A DNA stretch of 64,000 nt from contig NZ_CADIJO010000006.1 in assembly GCF_902859705.1 (NCBI RefSeq), positions 186,001 to 250,000 of the forward strand, given 5' to 3'. Shown here piece after piece: positions 16,536 to 26,499 of this stretch. The notes under the pieces were generated by a model. That model saw only the letters and a program-made list of their open reading frames with translations, was not told the origin of the DNA and ran no database searches. Position 1 is the stretch's first letter, and each line of letters opens with the position of its first letter. Both the position numbers and the translations under genes were made by a program. Source of the DNA: Achromobacter deleyi (GTDB taxonomy: Bacteria > Pseudomonadota > Gammaproteobacteria > Burkholderiales > Burkholderiaceae_B).

Positions 16536-17714
16536 ATGCGTACCGCACGTCGCTACCTGGCCCGCGAGATCTATCGCTCTTGTGCAGTGGTCCTTATGGC
16601 CCTGCTGGGCCTTTTCACGTTTTTCGCGCTGGTGGACGACCTGGACAACGTGGGCGACAAGTTCTCCATGCTGGCCCTGCTGTACATGCAGGCGTTGGCC
16701 ATTCCCACCCGCCTGTACGACCTGCTGCCGATCGGCCTTCTGATCGGCGCGATCCTGGCGCTGGCGGGCCTGGCCCAGCGTAACGAACTGGTCATCTTGC
16801 GGGTTTCGGGCGTCAGCGGCATGCGGCTGCTGCGCATGCTCTGGATCGTGACCATTCCGCTGATGATCGGCGCGGCCCTGCTGTCCGAATACGTCACGCC
16901 CTGGGCCGAAATCAAGTCTGGCGAAGCCAACCTGCAATTTCGCGGCCGGGCCGGCGGCGACCGCCTGAACAGCGGCTACTGGTTCAAGGAACCCACGGCC
17001 AACGGCGGCACCCGCATCATCAATATCGCTGAACTCAAGGGCGACGGCCAGGTCACGGGCGTGACGCTGTACGAGTTCAAGAAAGACCTGACGCTGTCGG
17101 TGCTGTCTACGGCGCCCACGGGCCTGTTCGCCCACGGCGACCTGGTGCTGAAAGACGTGGCCGAAACCCGCCTGGACGACGAGGCCGCCGAGGCGCTGGC
17201 CAACGCCCGCCCGCCGAAGAATCCCCCCGCCACGGTAGTGAAGGTGCCCGAACGCACGGTGGACACCACGCTCAGCGCCGAACGCCTGCTGGCCCGGGTG
17301 CTGACCCCCGAGCGCATGTCGATCGTGACGCTGCTCGACTATGTGGATTATTTGCGCAACAACCAGCTGCAATATGGTCGACAGGTTGTCGCGTTGTGGC
17401 GCAAACTGGCATATCCGTTCACGCTGCTGGTGATGATCACCATCGCGGCCCCCATCGGGCTGATGCAGACGCGCCGCGGCGGCGTGGGCGCCAAGGTCTT
17501 TATCGGCATCCTGCTGGGCGTGGGCTTTTTCATGCTGAACCAGCTGGCGCTGAACGTAGGCATGCTGGGCAAGTGGCCGCCCTGGCTGACGGCCCTGGGC
17601 CCGAATATCGGGGCCATGGCCTTGGCGCTGGGCGCCATGAGCTACATGGAATACCGCCACACCATTACCCGTATCGTCCAACAACGTTGGCCCTGGAGTA
17701 AGAGTCCCGCATGA
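16536..17714 (+). CDS. lptG: LPS export ABC transporter permease LptG
   Basis: A 392-residue YjgP/YjgQ permease. The N-terminus [16 protein letters not shown] is typical of the family, with membrane segments at about 15-40, 60-82 and 100-120. A periplasmic jellyroll domain follows, then three C-terminal membrane segments ([17 protein letters not shown] onward). It moves LPS from the inner membrane to the Lpt bridge. LptG is favoured over LptF by the single complete YjgQ-like frame, but the partner is not adjacent and the LptF/LptG choice is less certain than the family. It overlaps apaH by 4 bp. Confidence 0.85.
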   Translation: MRTARRYLAREIYRSCAVVLMALLGLFTFFALVDDLDNVGDKFSMLALLYMQALAIPTRLYDLLPIGLLIGAILALAGLAQRNELVILRVSGVSGMRLLRMLWIVTIPLMIGAALLSEYVTPWAEIKSGEANLQFRGRAGGDRLNSGYWFKEPTANGGTRIINIAELKGDGQVTGVTLYEFKKDLTLSVLSTAPTGLFAHGDLVLKDVAETRLDDEAAEALANARPPKNPPATVVKVPERTVDTTLSAERLLARVLTPERMSIVTLLDYVDYLRNNQLQYGRQVVALWRKLAYPFTLLVMITIAAPIGLMQTRRGGVGAKVFIGILLGVGFFMLNQLALNVGMLGKWPPWLTALGPNIGAMALALGAMSYMEYRHTITRIVQQRWPWSKSPA

Positions 17715-18544
17715 ACAGCAGTATCTGGATGATCGGCGACGTGCAAGGTTGCTGCTCGCCGCTGGATCGCTTGCTGTCCCATCCCGAACTGGTCGGCGAC
17801 CCGAAGTCGCGTTTCTGGTTCGCCGGGGATCTGGTCAACCGCGGCCCGCAGTCGCTGGCAACGCTGCGCCGCATCATCGACCTGGACGACCGCGCCACGG
17901 TGGTGCTGGGCAACCATGACCTGCACCTCTTGGCAGCGGCCGCGGGCGTACGCAAGCCGTCAAAATCAGACACGCTCGACGAGATTCTTCGCGCGCCGGA
18001 TTCGGCCGCGCTGATCGACTGGCTGCGCTCGCGCCCGCTGGCCCATTTCGAGCACGATCACCTGATGGTGCACGCAGGCACGTTGGCAAAATGGGACGTG
18101 GCCAAGACGCTGTCGCTGGCGGCCGAGGTACAGGACGCGCTGCGCGGCCCGAACTGGCAGAAGGCACTGCAAAAGATGTACGGCAACGAGCCGTCGACGT
18201 GGAAGGAAGACCACAAGGGCAGCAAGCGGATGCGGGTGATCATCAACGCACTGACGCGCATCCGCCTGTGCACGCCGAACGGCCACATGGAGTTCGCCAC
18301 GAAGGTAACGCCGGGCGCATGGCCGGCCGGACTAGTCCCGTGGTTCGATGTCCCTAACAGGGCGACGCGCAATATCACGACGGTATTCGGACATTGGTCT
18401 ACGCTGGGGCTGATGCAGCGGCCGGATGTGATCTGCCTGGATACGGGTTGCGTATGGGGTGGGGCGTTGACGGCGTTGCGGTTGCAGGATCGGAAGCTGG
18501 TGCAGATCAAGTGTTCGCAGTTTCAGGATCCGATGTCGGAGTGA
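17711..18544 (+). CDS. apaH: Symmetrical bis(5'-nucleosyl)-tetraphosphatase
   Basis: ApaH hydrolyses Ap4A to two ADP. The 277-residue protein has the calcineurin-type metal motifs in order: GDVQGC at 9-14, GDLVNRGP near 38, GNHDLH near 66 and the later MVHAG. Length is normal. The ATG overlaps the lptG stop (ATGA). The final 100 bases change to T/G-ending codons toward the repeat region that follows. Confidence 0.95.
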   Translation: MNSSIWMIGDVQGCCSPLDRLLSHPELVGDPKSRFWFAGDLVNRGPQSLATLRRIIDLDDRATVVLGNHDLHLLAAAAGVRKPSKSDTLDEILRAPDSAALIDWLRSRPLAHFEHDHLMVHAGTLAKWDVAKTLSLAAEVQDALRGPNWQKALQKMYGNEPSTWKEDHKGSKRMRVIINALTRIRLCTPNGHMEFATKVTPGAWPAGLVPWFDVPNRATRNITTVFGHWSTLGLMQRPDVICLDTGCVWGGALTALRLQDRKLVQIKCSQFQDPMSE

Positions 18545-18616
18545 AGTTTCTTCTGATTTTTGAGGGTGGCTGACTGGGTGTTGCTTGCCGTTTGCTTGCT
18601 TGCGGCGGTTGGGCTT

Positions 18617-18788
18617 CGTAGGTCGCTCGGCGCGGGGGGCACTTGTGGAGTGGGCGCCCACGATTGCGGTCCGGAGCCTTCGCTCCGGCCTTCCCCTTCG
18701 TCATCTTCGTCCGCCTTCGGCTCCCTTCAGATTCCCTCGGGCGCATCGAGGTTGCCCACTCCACAAGTGCCCCCCGCGCCAAGCTACG
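18617..18788 (+). repeat. Alpha hairpin element, copy 2
   Basis: Perfect 27-bp arms, 18629-18655 with 18754-18780, are bounded by CGTAG/CTACG with the extra GTCG on the left. The arm middle reads GCACTTGTGGAGTGGGC here against GGCATGCGGAGTGGGC in copy 1, and the right arm changes in step. The apical stem is short, with a CTTCGG core. Confidence 0.9.
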
Positions 18789-19263
18789 TCCTTTGAGATT
18801 TGTCGCGCTGCTAGACCTGTGGTCTGGGCATGAGATCTACAGGGTCGCCAAGCCGCGGCCGCGCGGGCGGCCACGTTTGGCATTCGTGTTGCTGACAGTG
18901 TTGCGGGTGCGCTTCGCGCTGTTGTAGATGGGTTTTCTATTGGGTCGCACATCGTGGGGGTGGGGCGGTGATGGGCGGCGCGGCAGAGTCCTGCTTGCGC
19001 ATGTTGACCATCTCGCGCGCCGCCCATCGGGCGCTGCACATTCCTGTCGAACGCCACGGCATCCGCGCCGCTAGAAAAAACTGCATCTTCACCTACACGC
19101 GAGAGCGGCATCGGCGCACGCAAGACGCCGCGTAAGCTTCGTAAGGCCGCCCGCGCGGCCGGCACGAAGCGGGCAACGCCCTACCCCGCCCACCCCCACT
19201 GACCGTGAGAAAAACGCCAAGCACACCGCCCGCCCCAGCGCCCGTGACTAATCTTCATCATGA

Positions 19264-19438
19264 GCGCTTGGCGGTGTCGGTGTGGGGTGGGCGGGGCGTT
19301 AGATGCGCCCGAGGGAATCGGAAGGGAGCCGAAGGCGGACGACGATGACGAAGGGGGGGGCCGCCTAGGCAAGTCCGGAGCGAAGGCTCCGGACCGCAAT
19401 CGTAGCCCCGCCCACCCCACACCGACACCGCCAAGCGC
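19264..19438 (-). repeat. Beta hairpin element, copy 2
   Basis: A perfect 34-bp inverted repeat, 19264-19297 with 19405-19438. The outer block GCGCTTGGCGGTGTCGG and the inner block GCGGGGC are shared with the other beta copies; the TGTGGGGTGG between them is private to this copy, and its complement is present in the opposite arm. The inner core is on the minus strand. Confidence 0.92.
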
Positions 19439-19478
19439 GGCTCAAGAACTCCACCCGCCAACCAAACCACGACCCCCT

Positions 19479-20204
19479 CTACCTCCGTATCTCCGCCAAG
19501 AACTTCTTCGCCCTCTCACTCCCAGGCCGACAAAAGAAATCCTCCGGCCCCCCCACCTCCACAATCCTCCCGGCATCCATAAACCAAACAGTGTCAGCTA
19601 CCTCCCTCGCGAAACCCATTTCGTGGGTGACGCAGACCATGGTCATGCCGTCCTTGGCCAGCGTCTTCATCACTTGCAGGACCTCGCCTACCATTTCGGG
19701 GTCCAGCGCGCTGGTCGGTTCGTCGAACAGCATGACGGGCGGGTTCATTGCCAGGGCGCGGGCGATGGCCACGCGTTGTTGTTGGCCGCCGGAGAGTTGG
19801 GCGGGGTAGGCGTCGGCCTTGTGGGACAGGCCGACCCTGTCCAGCAGTTGCAGGGCGCGGTCGCGGGCTTCGGGGCGGCGGGCGCGCTTGAGTTGCAGGG
19901 GGGCCAGGGTCAGGTTTTCCAGGACGGACAGGTGGGGGAACAGGTTGAACTGCTGGAACACGAAACCGATGTGGCTGCGCAGCGTGTCCAGGTGGATCTT
20001 GCTGCCGTAGATGTCCTGGCCGTCTACCTCGATCTTGCCTTGCTGGATCGGTTCCAGGCGGTTCACGGTGCGGATCAGGGTCGATTTGCCTGAGCCTGAC
20101 GGGCCGCAGACCACGACGACTTCGCCCTGCTTCACCTGGGCCGAGACGTCGGCCAGAGCCTGGTAGTCGCCGTACCACTTCTGGACGTCGGTGAATCGGA
20201 TCAT
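19479..20204 (-). CDS. Polar amino-acid ABC transporter ATP-binding protein (GltL/GlnQ type)
   Basis: A 241-residue ATPase. Walker A is [16 protein letters not shown], the Q-loop [11 protein letters not shown], the signature [19 protein letters not shown] and Walker [15 protein letters not shown]: the standard glutamate/glutamine-type set. It is the last gene of a four-gene importer operon. The open frame runs on upstream through the permeases, but [13 protein letters not shown] at 20204 is the family start and overlaps the permease end by 4 bp. Codons near its 3' end are T/G-ending next to the composite repeat. Confidence 0.93.
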   Translation of the reverse strand: MIRFTDVQKWYGDYQALADVSAQVKQGEVVVVCGPSGSGKSTLIRTVNRLEPIQQGKIEVDGQDIYGSKIHLDTLRSHIGFVFQQFNLFPHLSVLENLTLAPLQLKRARRPEARDRALQLLDRVGLSHKADAYPAQLSGGQQQRVAIARALAMNPPVMLFDEPTSALDPEMVGEVLQVMKTLAKDGMTMVCVTHEMGFAREVADTVWFMDAGRIVEVGGPEDFFCRPGSERAKKFLAEIRR

Positions 20205-20917
20205 GTGGGCACCACCTTGGTTGCGGGCGCGAGTCCGGCGCGGCGTCTGCCGATGCGTCGCTCGGTCAGGTGCACCAGCGAACTCAGGCCAAAGTTCAGG
20301 ATGAAATAGGTCAGCGCCAGCAGCGCGAAGACCTCGAAGGGACGCGTCAGCAGCACGCTGTTGATCTGGTTGGCGGCGTAGGTCAGTTCCTGCACGCTGA
20401 TCACGTAGGCCAGCGACGTTTCCTTGACCGTGGAAACGAACTGGCTGAGCATGCTGGGCAGCATGTTGTAGAGCGCTTGTGGCAGGATCACGCGGCGCAT
20501 GGTCTGCAGGTAAGACAAGCCCAGCGCGCGGCTGGCCTCTTGCTGGCCGGGGGGCAGCGCCTGGATGCCGGCGCGGATGATTTCGGCCAGATAGGCGCTT
20601 TCGTAGCAGACCAGGGCCACCACCATCGTGGTGGTGCCGGCCACCGGGCGGCCGATGATGAGCGGCACGAAGAAGTAGGCCCAGAAGATGAACATCAAGA
20701 GCGGCAGGCCGCGCACCAGGTACACCATGGCCGAGGCGGGCCAGCGCAGCAGCCTGTAGGGACTGATGCGGCCCAGTGCCAGCAGGATGCCGCACGGCAG
20801 GGCCAGCGCCAGGCTGATGGCCGCCAGGCCCAGCGTGGCGGCCAGGCCGCCGATGGGGCCGTGCGGGTATTGGCCGATGAGCAGCAGCAGCCAGTTGTCT
20901 TTCAGGATGTCCCACAT
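20201..20917 (-). CDS. Amino-acid ABC transporter permease (GltK type)
   Basis: A 238-residue HisM-family permease with about five membrane segments and the EAA coupling loop [21 protein letters not shown]. It pairs with the neighbouring permease gene to make the membrane channel of the importer. Its start codon follows the stop codon of the upstream permease directly, so translation is probably coupled. Confidence 0.92.
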   Translation of the reverse strand: MWDILKDNWLLLLIGQYPHGPIGGLAATLGLAAISLALALPCGILLALGRISPYRLLRWPASAMVYLVRGLPLLMFIFWAYFFVPLIIGRPVAGTTTMVVALVCYESAYLAEIIRAGIQALPPGQQEASRALGLSYLQTMRRVILPQALYNMLPSMLSQFVSTVKETSLAYVISVQELTYAANQINSVLLTRPFEVFALLALTYFILNFGLSSLVHLTERRIGRRRAGLAPATKVVPT

Positions 20918-21619
20918 TCAATGGCCTCCCAGCGGCCGGTAGCGCCGCTGCAGCAGCGCGCCGCCGCCCATGATCAGGCACGACAGCGCCAGGTAGATCG
21001 CCGTCACCACGGCGTAGGCCTCGAAGGTGCGGAACGTGTAGTTCTCTATTTCGCGGCCCGCGGCCGTCAGTTCCGCCACGCCGATGGCCATGGCCAGGCT
21101 GGTGTTCTTGACCAGCAGCAGGGTCTGGTTGAGCAGCGGCGGGATGGCGATGCGAAAAGCCTGCGGCAGGACGACGCAGCGCATGGTGCGCAGGAAGCCC
21201 AGGCCCAGCGCCCGCGCGGCCTCGACCTGGCCGGGCGGGATGGCGCGGATGGCGCTGCGCAGGTCTTCGCAGACGTAGGCGGACATCACCAGGCCGATGG
21301 CGATGCACGACAGGATGAATTCGCTGCCGTGGCTGTTGAGCCAGTCGGTGGCGGCCTGCGGCAGCAGGGCCGGCACGCCGAAATACCAGAACAGGATGTG
21401 CACCAGCATGGGCACGTTGCGGTGAAAGGCCACGTACAGGGCGATCACCGCGTTGGCCACGGGCGAGCCGGTCAGGCGGATGACCGCCAGCAGGCTGCCC
21501 ACCAGGAAGGCCAGCAGCCAGGCGAAGCCGGCCAGCGCCAGGGTGGTGATGACCCCCCGGAGCAGCCAGGCCGGATATTCGCCCTGGAAGATGGCAGAGA
21601 AGTCGAAGACGTAATGCAT
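20918..21619 (-). CDS. Amino-acid ABC transporter permease (GltJ type)
   Basis: A 233-residue HisM-family permease. The N-terminal block [22 protein letters not shown] is typical of GltJ-like proteins, and the coupling loop is [21 protein letters not shown]. It is the second gene of the operon, 27 bp after the binding-protein gene. Confidence 0.92.
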   Translation of the reverse strand: MHYVFDFSAIFQGEYPAWLLRGVITTLALAGFAWLLAFLVGSLLAVIRLTGSPVANAVIALYVAFHRNVPMLVHILFWYFGVPALLPQAATDWLNSHGSEFILSCIAIGLVMSAYVCEDLRSAIRAIPPGQVEAARALGLGFLRTMRCVVLPQAFRIAIPPLLNQTLLLVKNTSLAMAIGVAELTAAGREIENYTFRTFEAYAVVTAIYLALSCLIMGGGALLQRRYRPLGGH

Positions 21620-21646
21620 CGGCGACAGGCTCCGGCGCGCGGGGCG

Positions 21647-22474
21647 TCAGCCCTTGATCGCTTCGATGCGGAAGTCGCGCTTCATGTTGAACGGCGTGCC
21701 GGCGCCGAACCACTTGTCGAAGATCTGCGCGGCCTTGCCCGAGGCTTCCAGCCCGTCCAGCACTTTATTGACCTGGCCCAGCATGGCGCTGTCGCCACGG
21801 CGCACGCCCATGCCCCAGGGTTCGACGAACAGCGCAGGCTCCAGGATCTTGGCGGGCACGGCGCTGGCGGCGGCCTGCTGCTTGAGCTTGACCAGCATCA
21901 GTTCCGATCCGACGAAGCCGGCGACCTTGCCCTGTTGCAGGGCCAGGAAGGCGCCGCTGGGGTCTTTGAAGGTGACGGGTTCGACATTGGGGATGAACTT
22001 GCGGGCGCCCTGCTCCGACGACGAGCCGCGCACGGCGCTCACGCGCTTGCCGGCCAGGTCGGCGGGGGCCTTCAGGTCCTTGTCCGAGTCGCGTGCCAGC
22101 ACTTTCTGCAGGCTCACGAAGTGCTGGTGGGAATAGTCGATCTGCTGGGCCCGTTCGGGGCTCCAGCCCAGGTTGGCGGCAACGACGTCGACGCGGCCGG
22201 CGATCAGCTCGGGAATGCGGGCTTCGACGGCGATGAGCTTGAGTTCGAGCGGCACGCCCAGGCTGTCGGCCACGGCCTGGCACATGTCGACTTCGTAGCC
22301 GACGATGGCGCGCGTCTTGGGGTCCTGGAAACTGAAGGGCTCGGCGGTGCCCATGGTGCCGCAGATGAATTTGCCGCGCGCCTTGATGTCTTGCAGCGTG
22401 TCGGCGTGGGCGGCCGGCGCCAAGGCGGCGACCAGGCCGAGGGCGGCCGTGAAAGTGAGGAGGCGTTGCTTCAT
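21647..22474 (-). CDS. Amino-acid ABC transporter periplasmic binding protein
   Basis: A 275-residue family 3 solute-binding protein. The signal peptide [20 protein letters not shown]... is cleaved near AHA-DTLQ. The mature protein has [31 protein letters not shown] and a DYSHQHFVS segment. It probably binds a polar or acidic amino acid, consistent with the GltI-like operon. The start is set by an AAGGGA ribosome site; 16 upstream in-frame codons lack family support. Confidence 0.92.
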   Translation of the reverse strand: MKQRLLTFTAALGLVAALAPAAHADTLQDIKARGKFICGTMGTAEPFSFQDPKTRAIVGYEVDMCQAVADSLGVPLELKLIAVEARIPELIAGRVDVVAANLGWSPERAQQIDYSHQHFVSLQKVLARDSDKDLKAPADLAGKRVSAVRGSSSEQGARKFIPNVEPVTFKDPSGAFLALQQGKVAGFVGSELMLVKLKQQAAASAVPAKILEPALFVEPWGMGVRRGDSAMLGQVNKVLDGLEASGKAAQIFDKWFGAGTPFNMKRDFRIEAIKG

Positions 22475-22530
22475 GTCGTTCCCTTGAAATATCGGTATGA
22501 GGCGGCTTATCCGGCGAGACATCGGCGGTG

Positions 22531-22800
22531 CCGCTTGTGGGGTGCTGCTTATGGGGTACTGCTTGTTGGATGCTGCTTGTTGGGTGCTGCTTGATGGGTG
22601 CTGCTTGATGCGTGCTGCTTGATGCGTGCTGCCAAATGCCTGCGGGGTGCTATCTGCTGCGGGTTGCCTGTTGCTTGAACTTGCTTGGTGTTCGCTTCTT
22701 GCTGTTCGCTTCTTGCTGTTCGCTGCTTGGTGCTAGCTGCTTGGTGCTAGCTGCTTGGTCCTCGCTGCTTGATGCTCGTTGCTGGGTGCTCGCTGCCTGA
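22531..22800 (+). repeat. Degenerate short tandem repeat tract
   Basis: The 404-bp gap 22475-22878 holds no gene. About 270 bp of it is a run of imperfect repeats built on TGCTGCTTG(A/G)TG, changing after about 22680 to TTGCTGTTCGCTTC and TGGTGCTAGCTGCT variants. The plus strand reads as Leu/Cys/Ala-rich nonsense. It lies between the aminotransferase 3' end and the binding-protein 5' end (both minus strand), so it occupies the promoter region of the importer. Confidence 0.85.
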
Positions 22801-22821
22801 TGGCGTGTCGCTCACGGCACA

Positions 22822-22849
22822 CACGGGCGTCTCAGGTATGACGCCCGTG
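22822..22849 (-). terminator. Possible hairpin after the aminotransferase gene
   Basis: CACGGGCGT (22822-22830) pairs with ACGCCCGTG (22841-22849) around a 10-base loop, 30 bp beyond the aminotransferase stop codon. There is no clear T-run, so termination is a guess. Confidence 0.35.
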
Positions 22850-22878
22850 CGCGCGGCAGGCTCACGACGGGCGCAACG

Positions 22879-24096
22879 TCACGTCAGCCGGCCACAAGCC
22901 TGGAAGATGCGCCGGCAGCCTTCTTCGATGTTCTCCATCGAGGTCGCGAAACTCAGCCGCAGGTACGGCGACAGGCCGTAGGCCGCGCCGTCCAGCACGG
23001 CCACGCCGGCTTCGTCGAGCAGGAACAGGACGACGTCCAGGTCGCTTTGCAGCAGGTGGCCGGCGGGGCTGCGGCGGCCCAGCAGGCCGGCGACGCTGGG
23101 ATACACGTAGAACGCGCCCTGTGGTTGCGGGCAGCGGATGCCGGGCGCCTCGTTCAGGCCCGCCACGATGCGGTCGCGGCGCGCATGGAACAGGGCCGCG
23201 GCTTCGGCCACGCAGGTCTGGTCGGCGGTCAGCGCGACGCGTGCGGCGGCCTGGCTGATGGCGCTGACGCAGCTGGTGCTTTGCGAGATCAACGTGGCCA
23301 TGGCCTTGATCAGAGCCTTGGGGCCGCCGGCATAGCCCAGCCGCCAGCCGGTCATGGCATAGGCCTTGGAAACGCCATTGACGGTCAGCGTGCGGCCGGC
23401 CAGCTCGGGCACGGCGGCGGCCGGCGAGACGTGGCGTTGGTCGCCATAAGCCAGGTGTTCGTAGATCTCGTCGGTCATCAGCCAGACGTGCGGATGGCGC
23501 GTCAGTACCTCGCCCAGGGCACGCAGCTCGGCGGCGCTGTACATGGCGCCGGTGGGATTGCTGGGGCTGTTCAGCAACAGCCACTTGGTGCGCGGCGTGA
23601 TGGCGCGTTCCAGCGCGTGCGGCGTGAGCTTGAAGCCATCGGCCTCGGGACACGGCACCACCACGGGCACGCCGTCGTTGACCAGCACCATGTCCGGGTA
23701 CGAGACCCAGTAGGGCGCGGGAATGATGACTTCGTCGCCGGCCTGCACGGTGGCGGCCAGGGCGGTGTAGAGAATCTGCTTGGCGCCCACGCCGACGATC
23801 AGTTCGTCCAGCGCATAGTCCAGGCCATTTTCACGCGCGAACTTGGCGCGCACGGCGTCGAGCAGCGGGCGGGCGCCGGTGGATGCCGTGTAGCGGATGT
23901 CGCCGCTGCGCAGCGCATCGATGCCGGCCTGCACGATGTGGGCGGGTGTGGGCAGATCGGGTTCGCCCACAGTGAAGTCGATGATGTCGCGCCCCTCGGC
24001 GCGCAACTGGTCGACCCGGCTCTTGGCCGCCATGCTGGGCGAGGGCTTGATGGCGCGGGCACGCGCCGCCAGGAAGGCGGTGTCGACGGCGCTCAT
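22879..24096 (-). CDS. PLP-dependent aminotransferase (aspartate aminotransferase family, class I)
   Basis: A 405-residue fold type I transaminase. FTVGEPDLPTPAHI, the tyrosine-containing block APYWVSYPDM, SPSNPTGAMY, the Asp of MTDEIYEHL and the PLP-binding Lys in VNGVSKAYAMTGWRLG are all in family order. It probably makes a 2-oxo acid from an amino acid brought in by the adjacent importer. It overlaps the RraA-family gene by 4 bp (ATGA). Confidence 0.92.
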   Translation of the reverse strand: MSAVDTAFLAARARAIKPSPSMAAKSRVDQLRAEGRDIIDFTVGEPDLPTPAHIVQAGIDALRSGDIRYTASTGARPLLDAVRAKFARENGLDYALDELIVGVGAKQILYTALAATVQAGDEVIIPAPYWVSYPDMVLVNDGVPVVVPCPEADGFKLTPHALERAITPRTKWLLLNSPSNPTGAMYSAAELRALGEVLTRHPHVWLMTDEIYEHLAYGDQRHVSPAAAVPELAGRTLTVNGVSKAYAMTGWRLGYAGGPKALIKAMATLISQSTSCVSAISQAAARVALTADQTCVAEAAALFHARRDRIVAGLNEAPGIRCPQPQGAFYVYPSVAGLLGRRSPAGHLLQSDLDVVLFLLDEAGVAVLDGAAYGLSPYLRLSFATSMENIEEGCRRIFQACGRLT

Positions 24097-24767
24097 GCCA
24101 GCCCCTTGGCGGCAAAGGCGGCCTGCATCCAGCTCTGGGTCCTGTCGCCGCGATCGATCTCGGCCATGATGCGTGCTTCTTTCTCGGCATGGGCACGCGC
24201 CGCGGCGATCAGGGCCGGCGCCTCATCGGCTGCAAAGCTGACCAGGCCGTCTTCGTCGCCAACGATGATGTCGCCGGGATGAATCACCTGGCCGCCGATG
24301 GACACGGGCACGTTGACCTCGCCCGGGCCGTCCTTGTACGGGCCGCGATGGATGTGGCCGCGCGCATAGCAGGGAAAGGTATCGGCCTCGAACGCGCCGA
24401 CGTCGCGGATGGCGCCGTCCACCACCACGCCGGCGCAGCCGTGCGCCTGCAGGTAGCGCTTCATGATCTCGCCCAGCACGGCATTGGTAAGGTCACCGCC
24501 CGCGTCCACCACCAGCACGTGGCCCGGCTGCACCTGCATCATGGCCTTGTAGATCATGAGGTTGTCGCCCGGCCGGGTCTTGACGGTGAGCGCGGTGCCG
24601 ACCAGCTTGCCGCTGCGGTTGTAGCGATGCAGGCCGGCAATGCCTTCGCGGCGCGCCAGGTTGTCGCTGAGGTGCGGGGTGACGATGCCGGCCAGCGCTT
24701 GCAGCAAGGCAGCGTCGGCAACGGGCGCGGCGGGCAAGAGGCGGGCGCCGGTAGTAAGGGTGGCCAT
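24093..24767 (-). CDS. RraA/HMG-CHA aldolase family protein
   Basis: A 224-residue RraA-like protein. The family blocks are LSDNLAR, TVKTRPGDNLMIYKAM, VVDAGGDLTNAVLGEIM and VVVDGAIRDVGAF, the last holding the Arg-Asp pair used for metal binding in the 4-carboxy-4-hydroxy-2-oxoadipate aldolase/oxaloacetate decarboxylase group. Given the aminotransferase behind it, a role on a 2-oxo acid is more likely than RNase E inhibition. It is first in the minus-strand operon, divergent from the LysR gene. Confidence 0.87.
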   Translation of the reverse strand: MATLTTGARLLPAAPVADAALLQALAGIVTPHLSDNLARREGIAGLHRYNRSGKLVGTALTVKTRPGDNLMIYKAMMQVQPGHVLVVDAGGDLTNAVLGEIMKRYLQAHGCAGVVVDGAIRDVGAFEADTFPCYARGHIHRGPYKDGPGEVNVPVSIGGQVIHPGDIIVGDEDGLVSFAADEAPALIAAARAHAEKEARIMAEIDRGDRTQSWMQAAFAAKGLA

Positions 24768-24841
24768 GGCGATCTGCGTAGTCCTGAGTCAAATGGGTCA
24801 GACCGCATGGTGGGCGCTTTCCGCGCCGGGAAAAAGGGATT

Positions 24842-24900
24842 AAATTTCCACGAACTTCATCTCTTTCAGGAATATAAGGGTTAGCCCTTAAAGGAAATTT
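24842..24900. promoter_or_regulatory. Likely LysR-type operator between divergent genes
   Basis: The 166-bp divergent gap contains two nested dyads: AAATTTCC (24842-24849) with GGAAATTT (24893-24900), and TAAGGG (24875-24880) with CCCTTA (24885-24890). AT-rich dyads of this kind beside a LysR gene are typical binding sites for the regulator controlling both directions. The assignment is by position and symmetry only. Confidence 0.6.
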
Positions 24901-24933
24901 CGGAATGAACTTACCTGCCTATCCCCTGCCGCC

Positions 24934-25833
24934 ATGCTGACGTTCAAACAGATCGAGGCGCTGTACTGGACGGTGCGCCTGGGCACGTTTGCAGCGTCGG
25001 CGCAGAAGCTGCACACGACACAATCGGCCATCACCAAGCGCATCCAGGAACTGGAGGCAGACTTCGACGTGGCGCTGTTCGACCGCTCGGGCCACCGCGC
25101 GGAACTGACGGCGCGCGGCCACGAGGTCTACGCGCTGGCCGAAGAAATGCTGGGCCACCGCGACCGCCTGCTGGTAAGGCTGAAGGGCCAGCACACGCTG
25201 ACCGGCACGTTCCGATTCGGCATCACGGAAATCACGGCGATGACGTGGCTGCCAGCCCTGATCCGCCTGCTGCGCGCCCACTACCCCCGCATTACGCTGG
25301 AGCCGCACATCGACCTGGGCGCAGACCTGCAAAAGCGCTTGCAGGCGGGCCAACTGGACATGGCCTTCCTGCACGGCGAGTTCGCGGAACCCGGCCTGCA
25401 AGTGGTGGCGCTGCAACGCCTGGAATTCGCCTGGATGGGCAGCCCCGACCTGATCGACCCGAGCCGCGTATACACGCCCGCCGACATCGCCGCACTACCG
25501 CTCCTGCGCCAAAGCCGCGAGTCGGGCCTGAACATGATCTACGACGGCTGGCTAAAGCCCCACACCCCCGCAAACAACCTGTTCACGATCAACAGCCTGA
25601 TCGCCATGGCCGGCCTGACCGCAGCCGGATTCGGGGTGAGTTGTCTGCCGCGAGATTATTTTGCGGAGATGGTGAGCGGGCGGCAGTTGGTGATTGCTCG
25701 GACGAGCATTGCGGCGCCGCAATCAGTGTATTGCGCGATGTTCAGACGTGATGCTGATGTGGCGTTTTGTGAGAGTGTTGCGGAGTTGGCGTTGAGTTGT
25801 TGTGATTTTTCTGCTTCTGGGGGGAGGCATTGA
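24934..25833 (+). CDS. LysR-family transcriptional regulator
   Basis: A 299-residue regulator. The N-terminal helix-turn-helix (MLTFKQIEALYWTVRLGTFA..., with QSAITKRIQELE as the recognition region) is followed by a LysR substrate-binding domain. Its position divergent from the RraA/aminotransferase operon suggests it controls that operon. The last 200 bases become rich in T/G-ending codons and the C-terminus (SCCDFSASGGRH) looks weakly conserved, next to composite repeat copy 3. Confidence 0.92.
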   Translation: MLTFKQIEALYWTVRLGTFAASAQKLHTTQSAITKRIQELEADFDVALFDRSGHRAELTARGHEVYALAEEMLGHRDRLLVRLKGQHTLTGTFRFGITEITAMTWLPALIRLLRAHYPRITLEPHIDLGADLQKRLQAGQLDMAFLHGEFAEPGLQVVALQRLEFAWMGSPDLIDPSRVYTPADIAALPLLRQSRESGLNMIYDGWLKPHTPANNLFTINSLIAMAGLTAAGFGVSCLPRDYFAEMVSGRQLVIARTSIAAPQSVYCAMFRRDADVAFCESVAELALSCCDFSASGGRH

Positions 25834-25861
25834 AGTGTGCGGGAGGCGTCATTCTTAAGCC

Positions 25862-26027
25862 GCGCTTGGCGGGGTCGGCGGGTGGAGGGCGGGGCTACGA
25901 TTGCGGTCCGGAGCCTTCGCTCCGGACTTCCCCGTCCTCATCCTCGTCCAGGCCTTCGGCCTTCCCTACGGATTCCGTCGGGCGCATCTACACGCCCCGC
26001 CCTCCACCCGCCGACACCGCCAAGCGC
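25862..26027 (+). repeat. Beta hairpin element, copy 3
   Basis: 34-bp arms, 25862-25895 with 25994-26027, match at 33 of 34 positions. The private middle of the arm is GGCGGGTGGAGGG, mirrored in the right arm. The inner stem is CCGGAGC-CTTC-GCTCCGG and the apical stem AGGCC-TTCG-GCCTT, both on the plus strand. Confidence 0.9.
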
Positions 26028-26499
26028 TCACGATTAGGATCAATCTCGGGCGCTGGGACGAGTGGTGTGTTTGGCGTTTTTCTCACGGTCAGTGGGGGGG
26101 GCGGGGTGGGACGGTGCCCGCTTCGTGCCGGCCGCGCGGGCGGCCTTACGAAGCTTACGCGGCGTCTTGCGTGCACCGATGCCGCTCTCGCGTGTAGGTA
26201 GCGGTGCTGTTTTCTAGCGGCGCGGATGCCGTGGCGTTTCACGTCAGTGTGCAGCGCCTGATGGGCGGCGCGCGAGATGGTTTACATGCGCAAGCAAGAG
26301 TCTGCCGCGCCGCCCATCACCGCCCCACCCCCACGATGTGCGACCCATTAGAAAACCCATCTACAACAGCGCGAAGCGCCACAGCAACACTGTCAACAAC
26401 ACGAACGCCAAACGTGGCCGCCCGCGCGGCCGCGGCTTGGCGACCCTGTAGATCTCATGCCCTGACCACAGGTCTAACAGCGCAACGACCCGAGACACG

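Larger units (their letters stand above)
18617..19438. repeat. Composite hairpin repeat, copy 2
   Basis: It fills most of the 934-bp gap between two convergent genes (apaH and an ABC ATPase). Alpha hairpin 18617-18788 and beta hairpin 19264-19438 face inward. The middle is highly similar to copies 3, 4 and 5 and contains AGACC-TGT-GGTCT, a CCGCGGCCGCGCGGGCGGCC block and the 13-bp inverted repeat 18970-18982/19016-19028. I see no gene with a start signal inside. Confidence 0.88.

Noticed and set aside
18842-18928. Short basic frame in the composite middle (minus strand) ending NAKRGRPRGRGLATL, with an AT-hook-like RGRP core, seen in copies 2, 3, 4 and 5
   Set aside because: It has no start codon or ribosome site, is stopped close upstream in copy 5, and overlaps a GC-rich palindrome conserved as DNA.
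19060-19184. Lys/Arg-rich frame RKTPRKLRKAARAAGTKRA in the middle of composites
   Set aside because: A 2-bp length difference in copy 4 breaks the frame upstream, and no start is visible; sequence conservation is explained by the repeat itself.
19479-21713. 744-codon open frame apparently joining a permease region and an ATPase
   Set aside because: The upstream two thirds is the wrong frame across the two permease genes; only the part from 20204 is the real ATPase.
20270-22594. 774-codon plus-strand open frame opposite the amino-acid importer
   Set aside because: It is a His/Gln/Arg-rich antisense shadow of the high-GC minus-strand genes.
22612-22800. 62-residue Leu/Cys-rich open frame
   Set aside because: It is produced by the short tandem repeats, with no ribosome site and no family resemblance.
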